64,000 nt of DNA from VRUE01 sp963824705 (GTDB taxonomy: Bacteria; Actinomycetota; Thermoleophilia; Solirubrobacterales; 70-9): assembly GCA_963824705.1 (NCBI GenBank), contig CAWGQE010000003.1, positions 2,356,001-2,420,000 on the forward strand, written 5' to 3'. The notes beneath the pieces were generated by a model. That model saw nothing but the letters and a program-made list of their open reading frames with translations, made no database searches and was not told where the DNA came from. The position numbers were made by a program, and so were the translations under genes. How positions within the stretch are numbered: position 1 is the stretch's first letter; every line of letters begins with the position of its first letter. Shown here piece by piece: positions 31,774-40,823 of the stretch.

Positions 31774-32184
31774 TCAGCGCGCTTGCAGCAGCTTTACCTC
31801 GAGGCCCGATCCGGGGACTTTGGTCGTTGCCCGATCGCCGGTCACGATCAGGTTGGCGTTTGAATGCAGCGCGGCCGTTGCCAGGATCAAAGCGTCCGGC
31901 ATCCGTAGAGACTTGCGTCGGGCGCGAAGGTCGGCGGCCTTGTCGGCGACCTCGGCATCGACGGGCAGGATCTCGGAGATGAGGTCGGCGAAGAAACCGC
32001 GGACGCGCTTCTCGTCGTGGCGCCCGAGTCGTGCGCCGGTCAGCACCTCTGCGTAGGTCACCGCCGAGGCGAGCAGCCGATCTTTGCCGAGGAGATCGCG
32101 GATCGCTTCGTCGGCGGCGGCGTGGAGGGCGTCGGCGCGATCGAGGAACGCAACGACGGCATCCGAGTCGAGGACTACCGCCAC
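31774..32184 (-). CDS. vapC: VapC-family PIN-domain toxin
   Basis: 136 residues. PIN fold with LDSDAVVAFLDRAD (first acidic residues), SAVTYAEVLTGAR (Glu), MPDALILATAALH and LIVTGDRA, giving the usual four-acidic-residue active site of VapC ribonucleases. Its start overlaps the upstream antitoxin gene by 10 bases, the classical TA arrangement. It would cleave RNA when the antitoxin is degraded. Confidence 0.9.
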   Translation of the reverse strand: MAVVLDSDAVVAFLDRADALHAAADEAIRDLLGKDRLLASAVTYAEVLTGARLGRHDEKRVRGFFADLISEILPVDAEVADKAADLRARRKSLRMPDALILATAALHSNANLIVTGDRATTKVPGSGLEVKLLQAR

Positions 32185-32414
32185 TCGTCGCGCAGCCCGT
32201 CCACGCGTTTGCGTAGCGCGCCGCCGGTGTCGAGGCAGCCGGAATAGCGGTCAATAAGCTCGCCGACCCGAGTCAGGACGACGCGACCGGCTCCCTCGGC
32301 TTCCACTCGTAGGGTGTCACCGGGTTCGAAGCCCGCCTTGCGGAACGGGGCCGCGGGTATCGTCACCTGATGCTTGCTGGAAACTCTCGTTTGATTCTTT
32401 ACTTTTTCAGCCAT
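32175..32414 (-). CDS. vapB: AbrB/MazE-type antitoxin
   Basis: 79 residues. Swapped-hairpin AbrB DNA-binding domain: TRVSSKHQVTIPAAPFRKAGFEPGDTLRVEAEGAG, followed by a C-terminal tail that should occupy the toxin active site (LDTGGALRKRVDGLRDEW). It overlaps vapC by 10 bases. Expected to autorepress the operon; no clear palindrome is evident upstream. Confidence 0.88.
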   Translation of the reverse strand: MAEKVKNQTRVSSKHQVTIPAAPFRKAGFEPGDTLRVEAEGAGRVVLTRVGELIDRYSGCLDTGGALRKRVDGLRDEWR

Positions 32415-32470
32415 AGGTAAAGGCTACTGGATTCCGCTCGGGCCGCAACGTATCCCAAGCGGGGGCCAGC

Positions 32471-33571
32471 TCATTCGCCGAAGCTCGCCCGCGGGACGAT
32501 TTCCGCGTCGCCGCCGGTCCATTCGGTGAAGCGGTACCAGGCGGGCTTGGCTTCGCGGTTGCCGGTCAGCAGGCCGGCCGAGTCGCAGAACTGGCAGAGA
32601 TGACCCGCGTCTGCCCAGGAGAACCACCAGACGCCGGCGACGTGCCAAGCACGGCGGTGGTCGGTGAGCATCGAGAAAGCTTGGTCGAGCTCGCGCGCCT
32701 GGCCCCACATGCCGCGCTCCCAGCGGGACTGGAAGCTGTCGGAGCCCCAGCCCAGCTCGGTGACGTAGAGAGGGGTTGGAGCATCGCGATGGCGCCGCAT
32801 GATGCGGCGCAGATTGCGGATCTGGGGTTCCATCGCGCCGGCGTCGGCGACGTAGGGGTGCAGCGCCACCCCGTCGAAGAACGGCTTCACGTCGCCGGCC
32901 CGGTAGACGCCGTTGAGGAAGTCGCCGGAGGCGACGTTGGGCGGGATCTGAAGCGGGCGGCCGAAGAGGCCGCCGAGGATCACCTTGGCGCCCCCGTCGG
33001 CTTCGTGGATCGTGCGGCCGGCGATCCGCAGGAGCCGCGCGTAGCGCGACGGATCCGGACGGGGAGAGAAGGTGACGATGTTCTCCTCGTTCCAGATCTC
33101 CCAGGCGTGGATCGGCAGGAAGGGCAGTTCGGGGTTTTCGCGCCAGAAGGAGCCGTAGGGACCGTAGCGCTCGACGGCCTGGCGCAGGAAGGAGGCCCAG
33201 GCGCGGCCCGCCCATGCGTTGCGGACGGGTTCGATCCCGGGCCGGCCGGCAACCCAGGACGGGGTTCCCCAGACGAACGGGAAGACCCGCATCCCGTATT
33301 CCGCCGCGAGCGCCACGGAGCGGTCGAAATCCGACCAGTCGGGCGGGGACCAGTAGGGGCTCTGAGGCTCGACGCTGCCCCAACCGAGCGGCAGCCGCAG
33401 GCTCTTGATTCCCGCCTCTGCCATCAGCGAGTAGTCCGCCTCGCCGGCAGGCGTCTGTGGCGAGATCCCGACCGTGAAGCCGGGCGGGGCCGGCGGTCCG
33501 GCGACAGCCGTCGCGGGCGCGACGAGCAGCGCGGCGATCGCGATCGCAAGCAATATCGGCTTTCGGATCAA
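32471..33571 (-). CDS. Secreted clan GH-A glycosidase (GH5/GH39-like), paralogue 2
   Basis: 366 residues with a signal peptide (KPILLAIAIAALLVAPATAVA). Conserved barrel features are LRLPLGWGSVEPQ, WEIWNEEN (acid/base Glu; the usual NEPN is NEEN here), GVALHPYVAD and LYVTELGWGSD (nucleophile Glu). The Cys pair HLCQFCDSAGLL near the C-terminus is shared with paralogues at 17588 and 50503. Likely extracellular polysaccharide hydrolase or transglycosylase. It follows the vapBC pair but is a separate unit, and precedes nothing on its strand for about 300 bases of coding on the other functions. It sits downstream of the Wzm gene (43 bases), so it may be cotranscribed with the ABC exporter. Confidence 0.83.
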   Translation of the reverse strand: MIRKPILLAIAIAALLVAPATAVAGPPAPPGFTVGISPQTPAGEADYSLMAEAGIKSLRLPLGWGSVEPQSPYWSPPDWSDFDRSVALAAEYGMRVFPFVWGTPSWVAGRPGIEPVRNAWAGRAWASFLRQAVERYGPYGSFWRENPELPFLPIHAWEIWNEENIVTFSPRPDPSRYARLLRIAGRTIHEADGGAKVILGGLFGRPLQIPPNVASGDFLNGVYRAGDVKPFFDGVALHPYVADAGAMEPQIRNLRRIMRRHRDAPTPLYVTELGWGSDSFQSRWERGMWGQARELDQAFSMLTDHRRAWHVAGVWWFSWADAGHLCQFCDSAGLLTGNREAKPAWYRFTEWTGGDAEIVPRASFGE

Positions 33572-33614
33572 AGCATCACCCTGAAACGCTCCCGAAGCGC
33601 AAAGTAGCGGCTTC

Positions 33615-34463
33615 TCAAAGCTGCTCGGCGATGCGCGGCGCTTCGCGGTTGAAGACCCAGACGCCGAGCACGCAGACGGCGACGTAGATCAACGCCGCCA
33701 CGATCAAGGGCAGCGGCCCCCCGGCGGCTTCCCAAACCCCTTCGGCGTGCGGATCGATCATCCAGACGTGGGCCTGCTGGAAGATCGGCGTCAGCGGGTT
33801 GGCCATCAGCGCGTGCTTGAGTCCCGCCGGGACTATTTCCAGCGGATAAATGATCGGCGTGCCGTAGTTGAGCGCGAGCGCGACGACGGTCCAGATGATC
33901 GCCACGTCGCGAAAGCGCACGTTGAGCGCCGAAAGCAGCATCGCCAGCGCACAGACGAAGACGAACAACGGCACGAAGAGCAGCGGCAGCAGCAACCAGG
34001 TCCACATCGGGTAGACGCCGAAGCCGAGCAGGAAGCCGAGGACGACGATCATGTTCAGGCCCAAGGTGAAGAGCGTCGTGAGAACGACCGCGAGCGGGAT
34101 GACAAGGCGCGGAAACTGGGTCTTGCGGACGACTCCCTCCTGCCCCAGGACCGAGCCGACCGCCCCCCCGGTCGCTTCCTGGAAGAAGCCGAAGAGGACG
34201 ATGTTGAAGAGCAGCAGAACCGGATAGTGGGGAACCTGGCTGCCGACTTTGAATATCTGGGTGAAGACCAGGAGCAGCACGGCAAAGAGCATCAGCGGCC
34301 GCACCAGCGACCAGAGGTAGCCGAGCGCGGTGCCGAAGAAGGTCTTCTTGAACTCGGTCACCGACATCAGCCAGAGCAGCTCGAAGAAGCGGCTGCGGCC
34401 GCCACCGAGGGCCGAGGGGCCGGCGACCTCGCGCAGCTCGGGGGCCGGCGGCTCGGTGCTCAT
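33615..34463 (-). CDS. wzm: Polysaccharide ABC transporter permease (Wzm/TagG-like)
   Basis: 282 residues, ABC2-membrane type with six predicted helices. The sequence SVTEFKKTFFGTALGYLWSLVRPLMLFAVLLLVF and the later LNVRFRDVAIIWTVVALALNYGTPIIYPLEIVP are typical of O-antigen, capsule and teichoic-acid exporters. It moves lipid-linked polysaccharide across the membrane. Start overlaps the ATPase gene stop by four bases (ATGA), so the two subunits are translationally coupled. Confidence 0.92.
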   Translation of the reverse strand: MSTEPPAPELREVAGPSALGGGRSRFFELLWLMSVTEFKKTFFGTALGYLWSLVRPLMLFAVLLLVFTQIFKVGSQVPHYPVLLLFNIVLFGFFQEATGGAVGSVLGQEGVVRKTQFPRLVIPLAVVLTTLFTLGLNMIVVLGFLLGFGVYPMWTWLLLPLLFVPLFVFVCALAMLLSALNVRFRDVAIIWTVVALALNYGTPIIYPLEIVPAGLKHALMANPLTPIFQQAHVWMIDPHAEGVWEAAGGPLPLIVAALIYVAVCVLGVWVFNREAPRIAEQL

Positions 34464-35671
34464 GCGCTCTCCACCTTGGCGTCGATTTCGTGGTCGAGCG
34501 AGACGACTCCCGCCCCTTCGCCGCCGAAGACGACGAAGTCGAGCACCTGCGGCGAGTGCAGGACGAGGTTGGCGTAGTTGTGGTCGCGATGGATCCAGCA
34601 CTTGACCACGTAGCGGCCGGCCATCAGCCGGTTCTCCAGCTTTCCGCTCAGCCGCACGCGTTGGCCCGCCTCGAGACGGTCCGGGACGTCTTTGGGCAGA
34701 CCGAGGCCGAACCCGGTCACCTCGACCCCGTCGGCGTTGGTGAAGGCGAAGCCGAAGCTCGGCCCCTCGACCTCCCGGTGGGCTTCCAGAGTGGCGCCGA
34801 AACGCAGCTCGGCGCCCTTCTCGACGTTGGTGATCCGCTCGCCGTCGCGGTCCTCGAGCCAGACGTCGGCGAGGGTGATGTCGGCGACCCCGCCCATATC
34901 GGCGTCCGCCCCACTCGGCGCCTGCTCGAAGTTGAGGCGCAGGTAGCTGCGCGCGACCTCGCCCGAGTCGCCGATCGCCTTGATGTCGCCGTCGTGGAGC
35001 AGCATCGCCCGGTGGCAGTACTGCTCGACCGCGTTCATGTCATGGGTGACGAAGACGACGGTCCGCTCAGAATCGCGGATCTCATGGAAGACATCAGCGC
35101 ACTTCTGCTGGAAGGAGGCGTCGCCGACGGCGAGCACCTCGTCGATCAGGAGGATCTCGGCGTCGGACTGAATCATCACCGAGAAAGCCAGCCGGACCAG
35201 CATCCCCGACGAGTAGTTCTTGATTTTCAGGTCGACGAACTCCTCTAGCTCGGCGAACTCGAGCACGGCGCCGAGGCGGCTGCGCGCGTCGCGCCGGGTC
35301 AGGCCCATCATCACGCCGTTCAGCTCGACGTTCTCGCGCGCGGTCAGCTCCGGATTGAAGCCGACGCCGAGCTCGATGAAAGGAGCCAGTCGGCCGGCCA
35401 TCCGGACCCTGCCGCCATCGGCCGCGTAGATGCTGGCGAGGATCTTCAGCAGCGTGCTCTTGCCCGAGCCGTTGCGCCCGACGATGCCGAAGAACTCACC
35501 GCGCTCGACCTCGAACGAAACGCCGCGAAGAGCATGCAGCTCGCGGAAGTCCTGCTGGTTGAAGGCGGTCAGCCGCTCCTTCAGCGAATCGACCCTGTGG
35601 GTCGGGATGCGGAAGGTCTTGTCGACCCCGCTGACCTCTATTGCGACTGGGGAAGGGGCAGGCGGCGTCAA
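34460..35671 (-). CDS. wzt: Polysaccharide ABC transporter ATPase with C-terminal Wzt domain
   Basis: About 403 residues. The ATPase half has Walker A GIVGRNGSGKSTLLK, the signature NYSSGMLVRLAFS, Walker B EILLIDEVLAVGDASF and the H-loop VFVTHDM. The C-terminal ~150 residues form a Wzt-C-type beta-sandwich (GERITNVEKGAELRFGATLEA, RVRLSGKLENRLMAGRYVV), which in related systems recognises the finished polymer end before export. The start is uncertain: TTG 35671 is proposed because the divergent gene begins at 35694. No strong ribosome-binding site is visible. Confidence 0.9.
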   Translation of the reverse strand: MTPPAPSPVAIEVSGVDKTFRIPTHRVDSLKERLTAFNQQDFRELHALRGVSFEVERGEFFGIVGRNGSGKSTLLKILASIYAADGGRVRMAGRLAPFIELGVGFNPELTARENVELNGVMMGLTRRDARSRLGAVLEFAELEEFVDLKIKNYSSGMLVRLAFSVMIQSDAEILLIDEVLAVGDASFQQKCADVFHEIRDSERTVVFVTHDMNAVEQYCHRAMLLHDGDIKAIGDSGEVARSYLRLNFEQAPSGADADMGGVADITLADVWLEDRDGERITNVEKGAELRFGATLEAHREVEGPSFGFAFTNADGVEVTGFGLGLPKDVPDRLEAGQRVRLSGKLENRLMAGRYVVKCWIHRDHNYANLVLHSPQVLDFVVFGGEGAGVVSLDHEIDAKVESA

Positions 35672-35693
35672 GGAGGGCCGATAGGTTACCCGC

Positions 35694-37424
35694 GTGGGCG
35701 GGGCACACCGACTGAAGGATCCGGCTGCGCTGTTCGCGGCGGCGATGGCTGCATCGGGCCTGTTGCTGATCGGCCTCGGCTCGCGGCTGAGCTTCTTCCT
35801 CGACGACTGGGTCTTCATCCTCTACCGACGCGGGTCGAGCCTCGACTCGTTCCTGGGCCCCGACAACGAACACCTCGTCGCCGGTCCGGTCGCGGTCTGG
35901 AAGCTGCTGCTGGGTACCTTCGGCCTGGGCTCGGCGCTGCCCTACCACGTCGTCTCGATCGCGATGTTCCTGCTCGGCGCCTGGTTCCTCTTCGTCTGGA
36001 TCAGGCGCAGGATCGGCGGCTGGCCGGCGCTGCTGATGACGCTGCCGATCCTCTTCCTCGGCGCCGCCTTCGAAGACCTCTTCTGGTTCTCCTCGATCAC
36101 CTTCCTCGGCTCGATGGCATGCGGACTCGGCATGCTGGTCGCCCTCGACCGGCGCGACAAGGTCGGCGACCGCCTCGCCTGTGCCTGGCTGGTCGGCTCG
36201 ATGCTCTTCTCCAGCCTCTGGCTCGCCTTTGCCGTCGGCGCCGTCGTCGACGTCGCCCTGCGTCGCGCCGACCGCGACTGGCGCCGGCGCGCCTACGTCG
36301 TCGCCGTTCCCGTCGCCCTCTACGCGATCTGGTGGCTCGGCTGGGGGGACAACGGCGAAAGCTCGGCGACGCTGCACAACGTCGCCACCACGCCGCTCTT
36401 CGTGCTCGACTCCTTCGCCACCGCGCTCGGATCGCTGGCCGGCCTGGCGACGATGGGCGAAGGGCTGCCCTCGCCGCCGGGCCTCGACTGGGGGCGCCCG
36501 CTGGCGGTCGGGGTCGGCGCGCTTGCTGCCTGGCGCCTCTACCGACTCGAGCGGATCCCGCGCTCCCTCTGGGTCGTCCTCGCGATCGCCCTGGCGTTCT
36601 GGATTTTCGGCGGGATCGCGGTCAAGCCGGGGCGGGTACCGTGGGCGAGTCGCTACCAGTACCCGGGCGCGGCGCTGGTCCTGCTCGTCGCGGCCGGGAT
36701 GCTGCGCGGTCTGAAGCTCGACCGGCGACTGCTGCCCCCGGCGCTGATCGCCGTCGCAGTCTCGCTGCTGGGCAACGTGCTTCTCCTTCAGCAGTCATAC
36801 GACTTCTACCGGGGCACCAGCCAGATCATCGAAGCAAACCTGAGCGCCCTCGAGATCGCCCGCAACACGGTCGAACCGGGCTTCTACCTCGAAGAAGAAT
36901 TCGCCGACACCGGCTTCGACCACATCGACGCCGGCTCCTACTTCTCCGCCGTCGACGCCTTCGGCTCCCCTGCCTTCACCATCCCAGAACTGCAGGCCAG
37001 CCCCGAGCCGGCCCGCTTCGCCGCCGACAAGGTGCTGCTCAACGCGCTGGCGGTCGGAGTGGAAACCGGAGCCCCCCTCCCAGCTGCCGCCGCCGGAGCG
37101 AAGCCGGCGACGCCGAACTCCGAAGGCATCGTCGCCGTGCCGGCGACCGGCTGCATCGCGGTTCCCGGTGGGGCTCAGGCGCCGCTGCTCAGCCTGCCGC
37201 CGGGCGGGGCAACGGTCGGCGCCGGATCCCAGCCCGTCACCGACATCAAGATGAAGCGCTTCGCAACCTCGCCGGAAGAATTCCCGGTCGACTTCCAAAT
37301 CGGCGTCGCCCCCGGCGAAGCGGTCGCGGTGCCGATTCCACCCGACCTCTCGACGGTGCCCTGGAAGATGCAGCTCGAAGGCGGCCCGGCGACCGTCTGC
37401 GGCCTCGAACGCGAAGCCGGCTGA
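35694..37424 (+). CDS. Polytopic GT-C-like membrane protein, paralogue A
   Basis: 576 residues from a GTG start, about ten helices in the first 400 residues and an extracytoplasmic C-terminal domain. The first external loop reads SFFLDDWVFILYRRG...DNEHLVAGP. The paired Asp just after helix 1 is the usual catalytic/metal site of GT-C transferases that use polyprenol-phosphate sugars. The C-terminal domain has EEEFADTGFDHIDAGSYFSAVDAFGSPAF, shared with paralogues B-D (42705, 44380, 46099). Likely decorates the exported glycan. It is convergent with the epimerase gene (three bases between stops). Donor and acceptor unknown. Confidence 0.72.
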   Translation: MGGAHRLKDPAALFAAAMAASGLLLIGLGSRLSFFLDDWVFILYRRGSSLDSFLGPDNEHLVAGPVAVWKLLLGTFGLGSALPYHVVSIAMFLLGAWFLFVWIRRRIGGWPALLMTLPILFLGAAFEDLFWFSSITFLGSMACGLGMLVALDRRDKVGDRLACAWLVGSMLFSSLWLAFAVGAVVDVALRRADRDWRRRAYVVAVPVALYAIWWLGWGDNGESSATLHNVATTPLFVLDSFATALGSLAGLATMGEGLPSPPGLDWGRPLAVGVGALAAWRLYRLERIPRSLWVVLAIALAFWIFGGIAVKPGRVPWASRYQYPGAALVLLVAAGMLRGLKLDRRLLPPALIAVAVSLLGNVLLLQQSYDFYRGTSQIIEANLSALEIARNTVEPGFYLEEEFADTGFDHIDAGSYFSAVDAFGSPAFTIPELQASPEPARFAADKVLLNALAVGVETGAPLPAAAAGAKPATPNSEGIVAVPATGCIAVPGGAQAPLLSLPPGGATVGAGSQPVTDIKMKRFATSPEEFPVDFQIGVAPGEAVAVPIPPDLSTVPWKMQLEGGPATVCGLEREAG

Positions 37425-37427
37425 AGC

Positions 37428-38501
37428 TCAGCCCGCGGTCGCCATCCAGCGCTCGACGTTCTGCTCGTACATCTCCTGGAGGATCTCGTCGATGCCGTAG
37501 CGCGGCTGCCAGTCGGGGTAGTCGGCGGCGAAATCGGAGACGTCGGAGATCCACCAGCGGTGGTCGCCGATGCGGTTCTCGTCGCTCAGCTCCCACTGCA
37601 GCTCGCGACCGCTGATCCGCTCGCAGACGTCGATCGCCTCGAGCATCGAGCAGTTGCTGCGCCGGCCGCCGCCCATGTTGTAGACGGCGCCCGCGCGGGG
37701 GGCGCGCTGGAAGGACTGGAAGCAGGCGACGAGGTCGGCGCTGTGGATGTTGTCGCGCACCTGCTTGCCGCCGTAGCCGAAGACGGTGTAGGGGGTGCCG
37801 GTGACGGTGCACTTCATCAGGTAGGCGAGGAAGCCGTGCAGCTGCGCCCCGGCGTGCTGGGGGCCGGTCAGGCAGCCGCCGCGGAAGCAGACGGTCGGCA
37901 TGTCGAAGTAGCGGCCGTACTCCTGCACGAGCAGGTCGGCGGCCGCCTTGGAGACGCCGAAGAGGGAGTGGGTCGAGCGGTCGATCGACATCGAGGTGTC
38001 GATGCCCTTGTGAAATGGGTGGGACTCGGGCAGTTCGAGCCGCTTCTCCAGCTCTTCCAGCGGCAGGTGATTGGGCGTGTCGCCGTAGACCTTGTTGGTC
38101 GAGCAGAAGACGAAGGGGGCGTCGGGAGCGTGCTCGCGCGCCGCCTCGAGCAAGTTGAGCGTGCCCAGCGCATTGACGCCGAAGTCGGTCTGCGGCTCGC
38201 GCGCCGCCCAGTCGTGCGAGGGCTGCGCGGCGGTGTGGATCACGGCGTCGAGCGAGCCGGCCAGATCGGCGAAGGCGCGGTTGACCCCCTCGGCGTCGCG
38301 GATGTCGATGTCGAGCGAGCGGAACTCGGAGAAGCCCTCGCGCAGCTCCTCCGTCACGTGCGCGGTTGACGCCTCCTCGCCGAAGAAGCGGGCGCGCATA
38401 TCGTTCTCGATCCCGACGATGTCCCAGCCCGCCTCGATGAAGCGGCGAACTGACTCGGAGCCGATCAGGCCCCCCGATCCGGTAACTATTGCGGTAGGCA
38501 T
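37428..38501 (-). CDS. NAD-dependent sugar-nucleotide epimerase (CDP-paratose 2-epimerase-like)
   Basis: 357 residues, extended SDR. MPTAIVTGSGGLIGSESVR gives the GxxGxxG loop. FCSTNKVYGD and an SxxK/YxxxK-like region (HSLFGVSKAAADLLVQEYGR) resemble the CDP-paratose/tyvelose epimerase group, where the STNKVYG signature is typical. Tyr of the usual YxxxK is replaced by Phe in FGVSK, so the catalytic Tyr needs verification by alignment. Cytoplasmic, supplies a modified nucleotide sugar. A 14-bp palindrome lies 13 bases upstream of its start. Confidence 0.78.
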   Translation of the reverse strand: MPTAIVTGSGGLIGSESVRRFIEAGWDIVGIENDMRARFFGEEASTAHVTEELREGFSEFRSLDIDIRDAEGVNRAFADLAGSLDAVIHTAAQPSHDWAAREPQTDFGVNALGTLNLLEAAREHAPDAPFVFCSTNKVYGDTPNHLPLEELEKRLELPESHPFHKGIDTSMSIDRSTHSLFGVSKAAADLLVQEYGRYFDMPTVCFRGGCLTGPQHAGAQLHGFLAYLMKCTVTGTPYTVFGYGGKQVRDNIHSADLVACFQSFQRAPRAGAVYNMGGGRRSNCSMLEAIDVCERISGRELQWELSDENRIGDHRWWISDVSDFAADYPDWQPRYGIDEILQEMYEQNVERWMATAG

Positions 38502-38513
38502 GGCGGGCAGATT

Positions 38514-38527
38514 AGTACACGTGTACT
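38514..38527. promoter_or_regulatory. Perfect 14-bp palindrome, candidate operator
   Basis: AGTACACGTGTACT, with no mismatch, in the 31-base gap between the coiled-coil gene and the epimerase start. Size and symmetry suit a dimeric repressor site or a restriction/methylation target. No second copy was noticed nearby. Confidence 0.45.
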
Positions 38528-38532
38528 GACGA

Positions 38533-38886
38533 TCAGCGACGCCGCAACCGCGCCTGAGCGCGGCGGAGCAGACCGGGCACGCCGACGCGCAGCCGGGCGA
38601 CCTCGGAGCGGAGCTGCGCGTTCTCCCGGCCGTAGTGGTCGAGGCCCGATTGGGCTTCCCCCAGTTGCTGACGAGCTTCCTCCAGCTTGGTCTGGGCGAG
38701 GTCGCGTTCCTGGGTCAGCTTGGTCAGAGTACGGGCGGCCGTTACCGGTGAGTGAGGCTGCCGTGACGCCGCGCCATCGATCAGCCGGCGGCCAAGCTGC
38801 TCGTTAACTCGGCGCAGCTCGGCGACACGAAGCTCGAGCTCTCCCACGCGCTGTTCGGTCTCAGGGGTCATGCGGTCTTGGTCCAT
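38533..38886 (-). CDS. Coiled-coil protein of unknown function
   Basis: 117 residues, almost entirely heptad-like and charged (RVGELELRVAELRRVNEQLGRRL; LTQERDLAQTKLEEARQQLGEAQ), with a basic C-terminal end (LLRRAQARLRRR). No signal peptide or transmembrane helix. Its start lies 19 bases inside the end of the GT4-GT2 fusion gene, so it is translationally coupled. Like the small protein at 27659 it probably oligomerises or positions a glycosyltransferase. No enzyme motif. Confidence 0.72.
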   Translation of the reverse strand: MDQDRMTPETEQRVGELELRVAELRRVNEQLGRRLIDGAASRQPHSPVTAARTLTKLTQERDLAQTKLEEARQQLGEAQSGLDHYGRENAQLRSEVARLRVGVPGLLRRAQARLRRR

Positions 38887-40808
38887 TGCGACATCCTCGC
38901 TCGTCGGGACGAAAGGGTTTCATCCCACGACAACGTGTGCGACGCGCCGGCGACGTCTTTGCTGAGCGAGTCGAGTCGAACCCGGTAGCGCGCCAGCTGC
39001 TCTGGAATCACCGCACCCAAGCGGCCGTTGTCCTTAAGCACCCGGTAGAGCGCCCAGTCGGAGGCCATGCCGGCCCACTCGTCGTAGCAATAGCCGAGCT
39101 CAGAGAAGAGACGACGCGGCAACACGGCGATGGTGTCGCCGTCGGAGTTGATCGCGTCGTCGCTGCGAACCCCATTGCCGAGCGGTGGAGCGCCGTGCGT
39201 GCCGATCGCCTCGAGCGCCGCGTGCTCGCCGATGAAGCGCAGCCAGCAGGTCACGTAGGCAAGCTCCGGATTGGCCTCGAGCATCGCCACTGCGCGCTCC
39301 ACGAACTCGGGCTCGAAGACGTTGTCGGCATCGAGCATCGCCACGTAGTCGCCTTCGGCGTCGAGCAATCCGAGGTTCCTCGCGCTCTGCTCGCCGTCGT
39401 TGAGCTGGGTCAGCACCCGAACGCGGGGGTCTTCGGCCAACTCAATCAGAACTGCATCCTCGGGGTCGAAGGAACCGTCATTGACGATCGTCACCTCGAG
39501 GTTGCGGTGCGTCTGGGCGAGCAGCGAGCCGACCGCCTCGCCGACGAACTCGTGCTCGCCGTAGTACGGGACGATGCCCGTGACCAGTGGTTCGGAAGGC
39601 CTGGGGGATCGTTGAAGCGTCGGAGGATGAGGACGCCTGTCGAGCAGCTCGCGGTACCCGGCGAGGATCGGCTCTGGTGCCGTCAGCCGCTCGAAGCGCC
39701 GGAAGATCTCACCCGAGGCCCGCACCCGCTCGAGCTCGTCACGATTAGCCAGCAGGTACTCCAACGCCGCGGCGATCGCCACCCGGCCGTTGCCGTTCGT
39801 ATGCCACCCGGTCACCCCGTTGTCGACGATCTCGGTCAGGCCGGCCACGGGAGTCGCAAGAACCGGGAGGCCGGCGCGCATCGCCTCGAGGGCGATGTTG
39901 GGCCATACCTCGAATCGAGAGGGGACAGCTAGAAGATCGTGCTGCGTGAAGATGCCCTGCAGCTCCTCGCGAGGGATCCGCTCGAGCAGCGCGACGCGCG
40001 GGTCCCCGGCCGCCATCGTCTCGATCGTCTCGCGCACCGAGCGGCCCAGGGGCGCCGTGTTGGTATCGCCGCCGACCATCGCCAAGCTCCAGTCGTCTCC
40101 TGGTAGGCCCATGCATGCCTCAACCAGCTCCAGCACGCCCTTGACCCGCTGAAACCGGCCGGCATAGAGGATGCGCAACGGCTTGTTTGTCGCCCTCGGC
40201 TCGGGCTGGGGCGGCACGGCCGGCTGCTCGAGCGGCCAGGGCAGCCGCTCGGCCTGGGGCAGGGTAAAGCCAAGAAAACGCCGATAGAGCTCGAGGACAT
40301 CGCCGCCAGGCCAGAGGACGAAGTCCGCCAGGCGCAATACCTCCCTTTCGAAGTCGAAGAGAATGCGGTTCCCTGGCTGTCGCCAGGTACCGTCCTGCAT
40401 GCAGATCGCCTCTATCGCTCCATAAAGCCGCACTCCGATCGTGCTGCCGCGTAGCGAGCGGTGCCCGCTGTTCCTCGCCTGCAACGGCACCAGCCCATGA
40501 CCTCTGTAGTCGCCAACCTCCAGGTAGTCGGGGGGGGTGTCGCCATAGGCCTCCTCGATCGCAAGCATCACCGCAGCCGAGCGCGCATGGTCGTCACAGG
40601 CAAAGGCGATCGGCGGCAACCGCGAAGGATCGGCGACGAAGTGACGTAGTCCAGCCGGCTCCTTCGCGCCCAGATCGGGCACACCGGTCTCATACGCATA
40701 GACCACGGTCACTTCGTGCTCACGCGCCAGCAACTTCGCCAGCTGCTCGAGCCCGGCACCCAATCCACCATGCCGGTCGTGCTCAGACGAGATCAGGCAG
40801 AGTCTCAT
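38868..40808 (-). CDS. Bifunctional glycosyltransferase, GT4 + GT2 fusion
   Basis: 646 residues. The N-terminal half is GT-B: MRLCLISSEHDRHGGLGAGLEQLAK, RILYAGRFQRVKGVLELVEA, and the donor-site FEVWPNIALEAMRAGLPVLATPVAG (E-x7-E with the second Glu replaced by context). After about residue 405 a GT-A domain begins: VTGIVPYYGEHEFVGEAVGSLLAQTHRNLEVTIVNDGS and VAMLDADNVFEPEFVERA with D-A-D. It can add two sugars in succession at the cytoplasmic face. It is divergent from the epimerase at 40824 by only 15 bases, so their promoters overlap. Confidence 0.87.
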   Translation of the reverse strand: MRLCLISSEHDRHGGLGAGLEQLAKLLAREHEVTVVYAYETGVPDLGAKEPAGLRHFVADPSRLPPIAFACDDHARSAAVMLAIEEAYGDTPPDYLEVGDYRGHGLVPLQARNSGHRSLRGSTIGVRLYGAIEAICMQDGTWRQPGNRILFDFEREVLRLADFVLWPGGDVLELYRRFLGFTLPQAERLPWPLEQPAVPPQPEPRATNKPLRILYAGRFQRVKGVLELVEACMGLPGDDWSLAMVGGDTNTAPLGRSVRETIETMAAGDPRVALLERIPREELQGIFTQHDLLAVPSRFEVWPNIALEAMRAGLPVLATPVAGLTEIVDNGVTGWHTNGNGRVAIAAALEYLLANRDELERVRASGEIFRRFERLTAPEPILAGYRELLDRRPHPPTLQRSPRPSEPLVTGIVPYYGEHEFVGEAVGSLLAQTHRNLEVTIVNDGSFDPEDAVLIELAEDPRVRVLTQLNDGEQSARNLGLLDAEGDYVAMLDADNVFEPEFVERAVAMLEANPELAYVTCWLRFIGEHAALEAIGTHGAPPLGNGVRSDDAINSDGDTIAVLPRRLFSELGYCYDEWAGMASDWALYRVLKDNGRLGAVIPEQLARYRVRLDSLSKDVAGASHTLSWDETLSSRRARMSQWTKTA

Positions 40809-40823
40809 TAGAGTGCGGAGCTT

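Noticed and set aside
31774..33571. A mobile genomic island bounded by the VapBC pair
   Set aside because: No integrase, direct repeats or composition change is visible around the pair; the flanking glycan genes look continuous.
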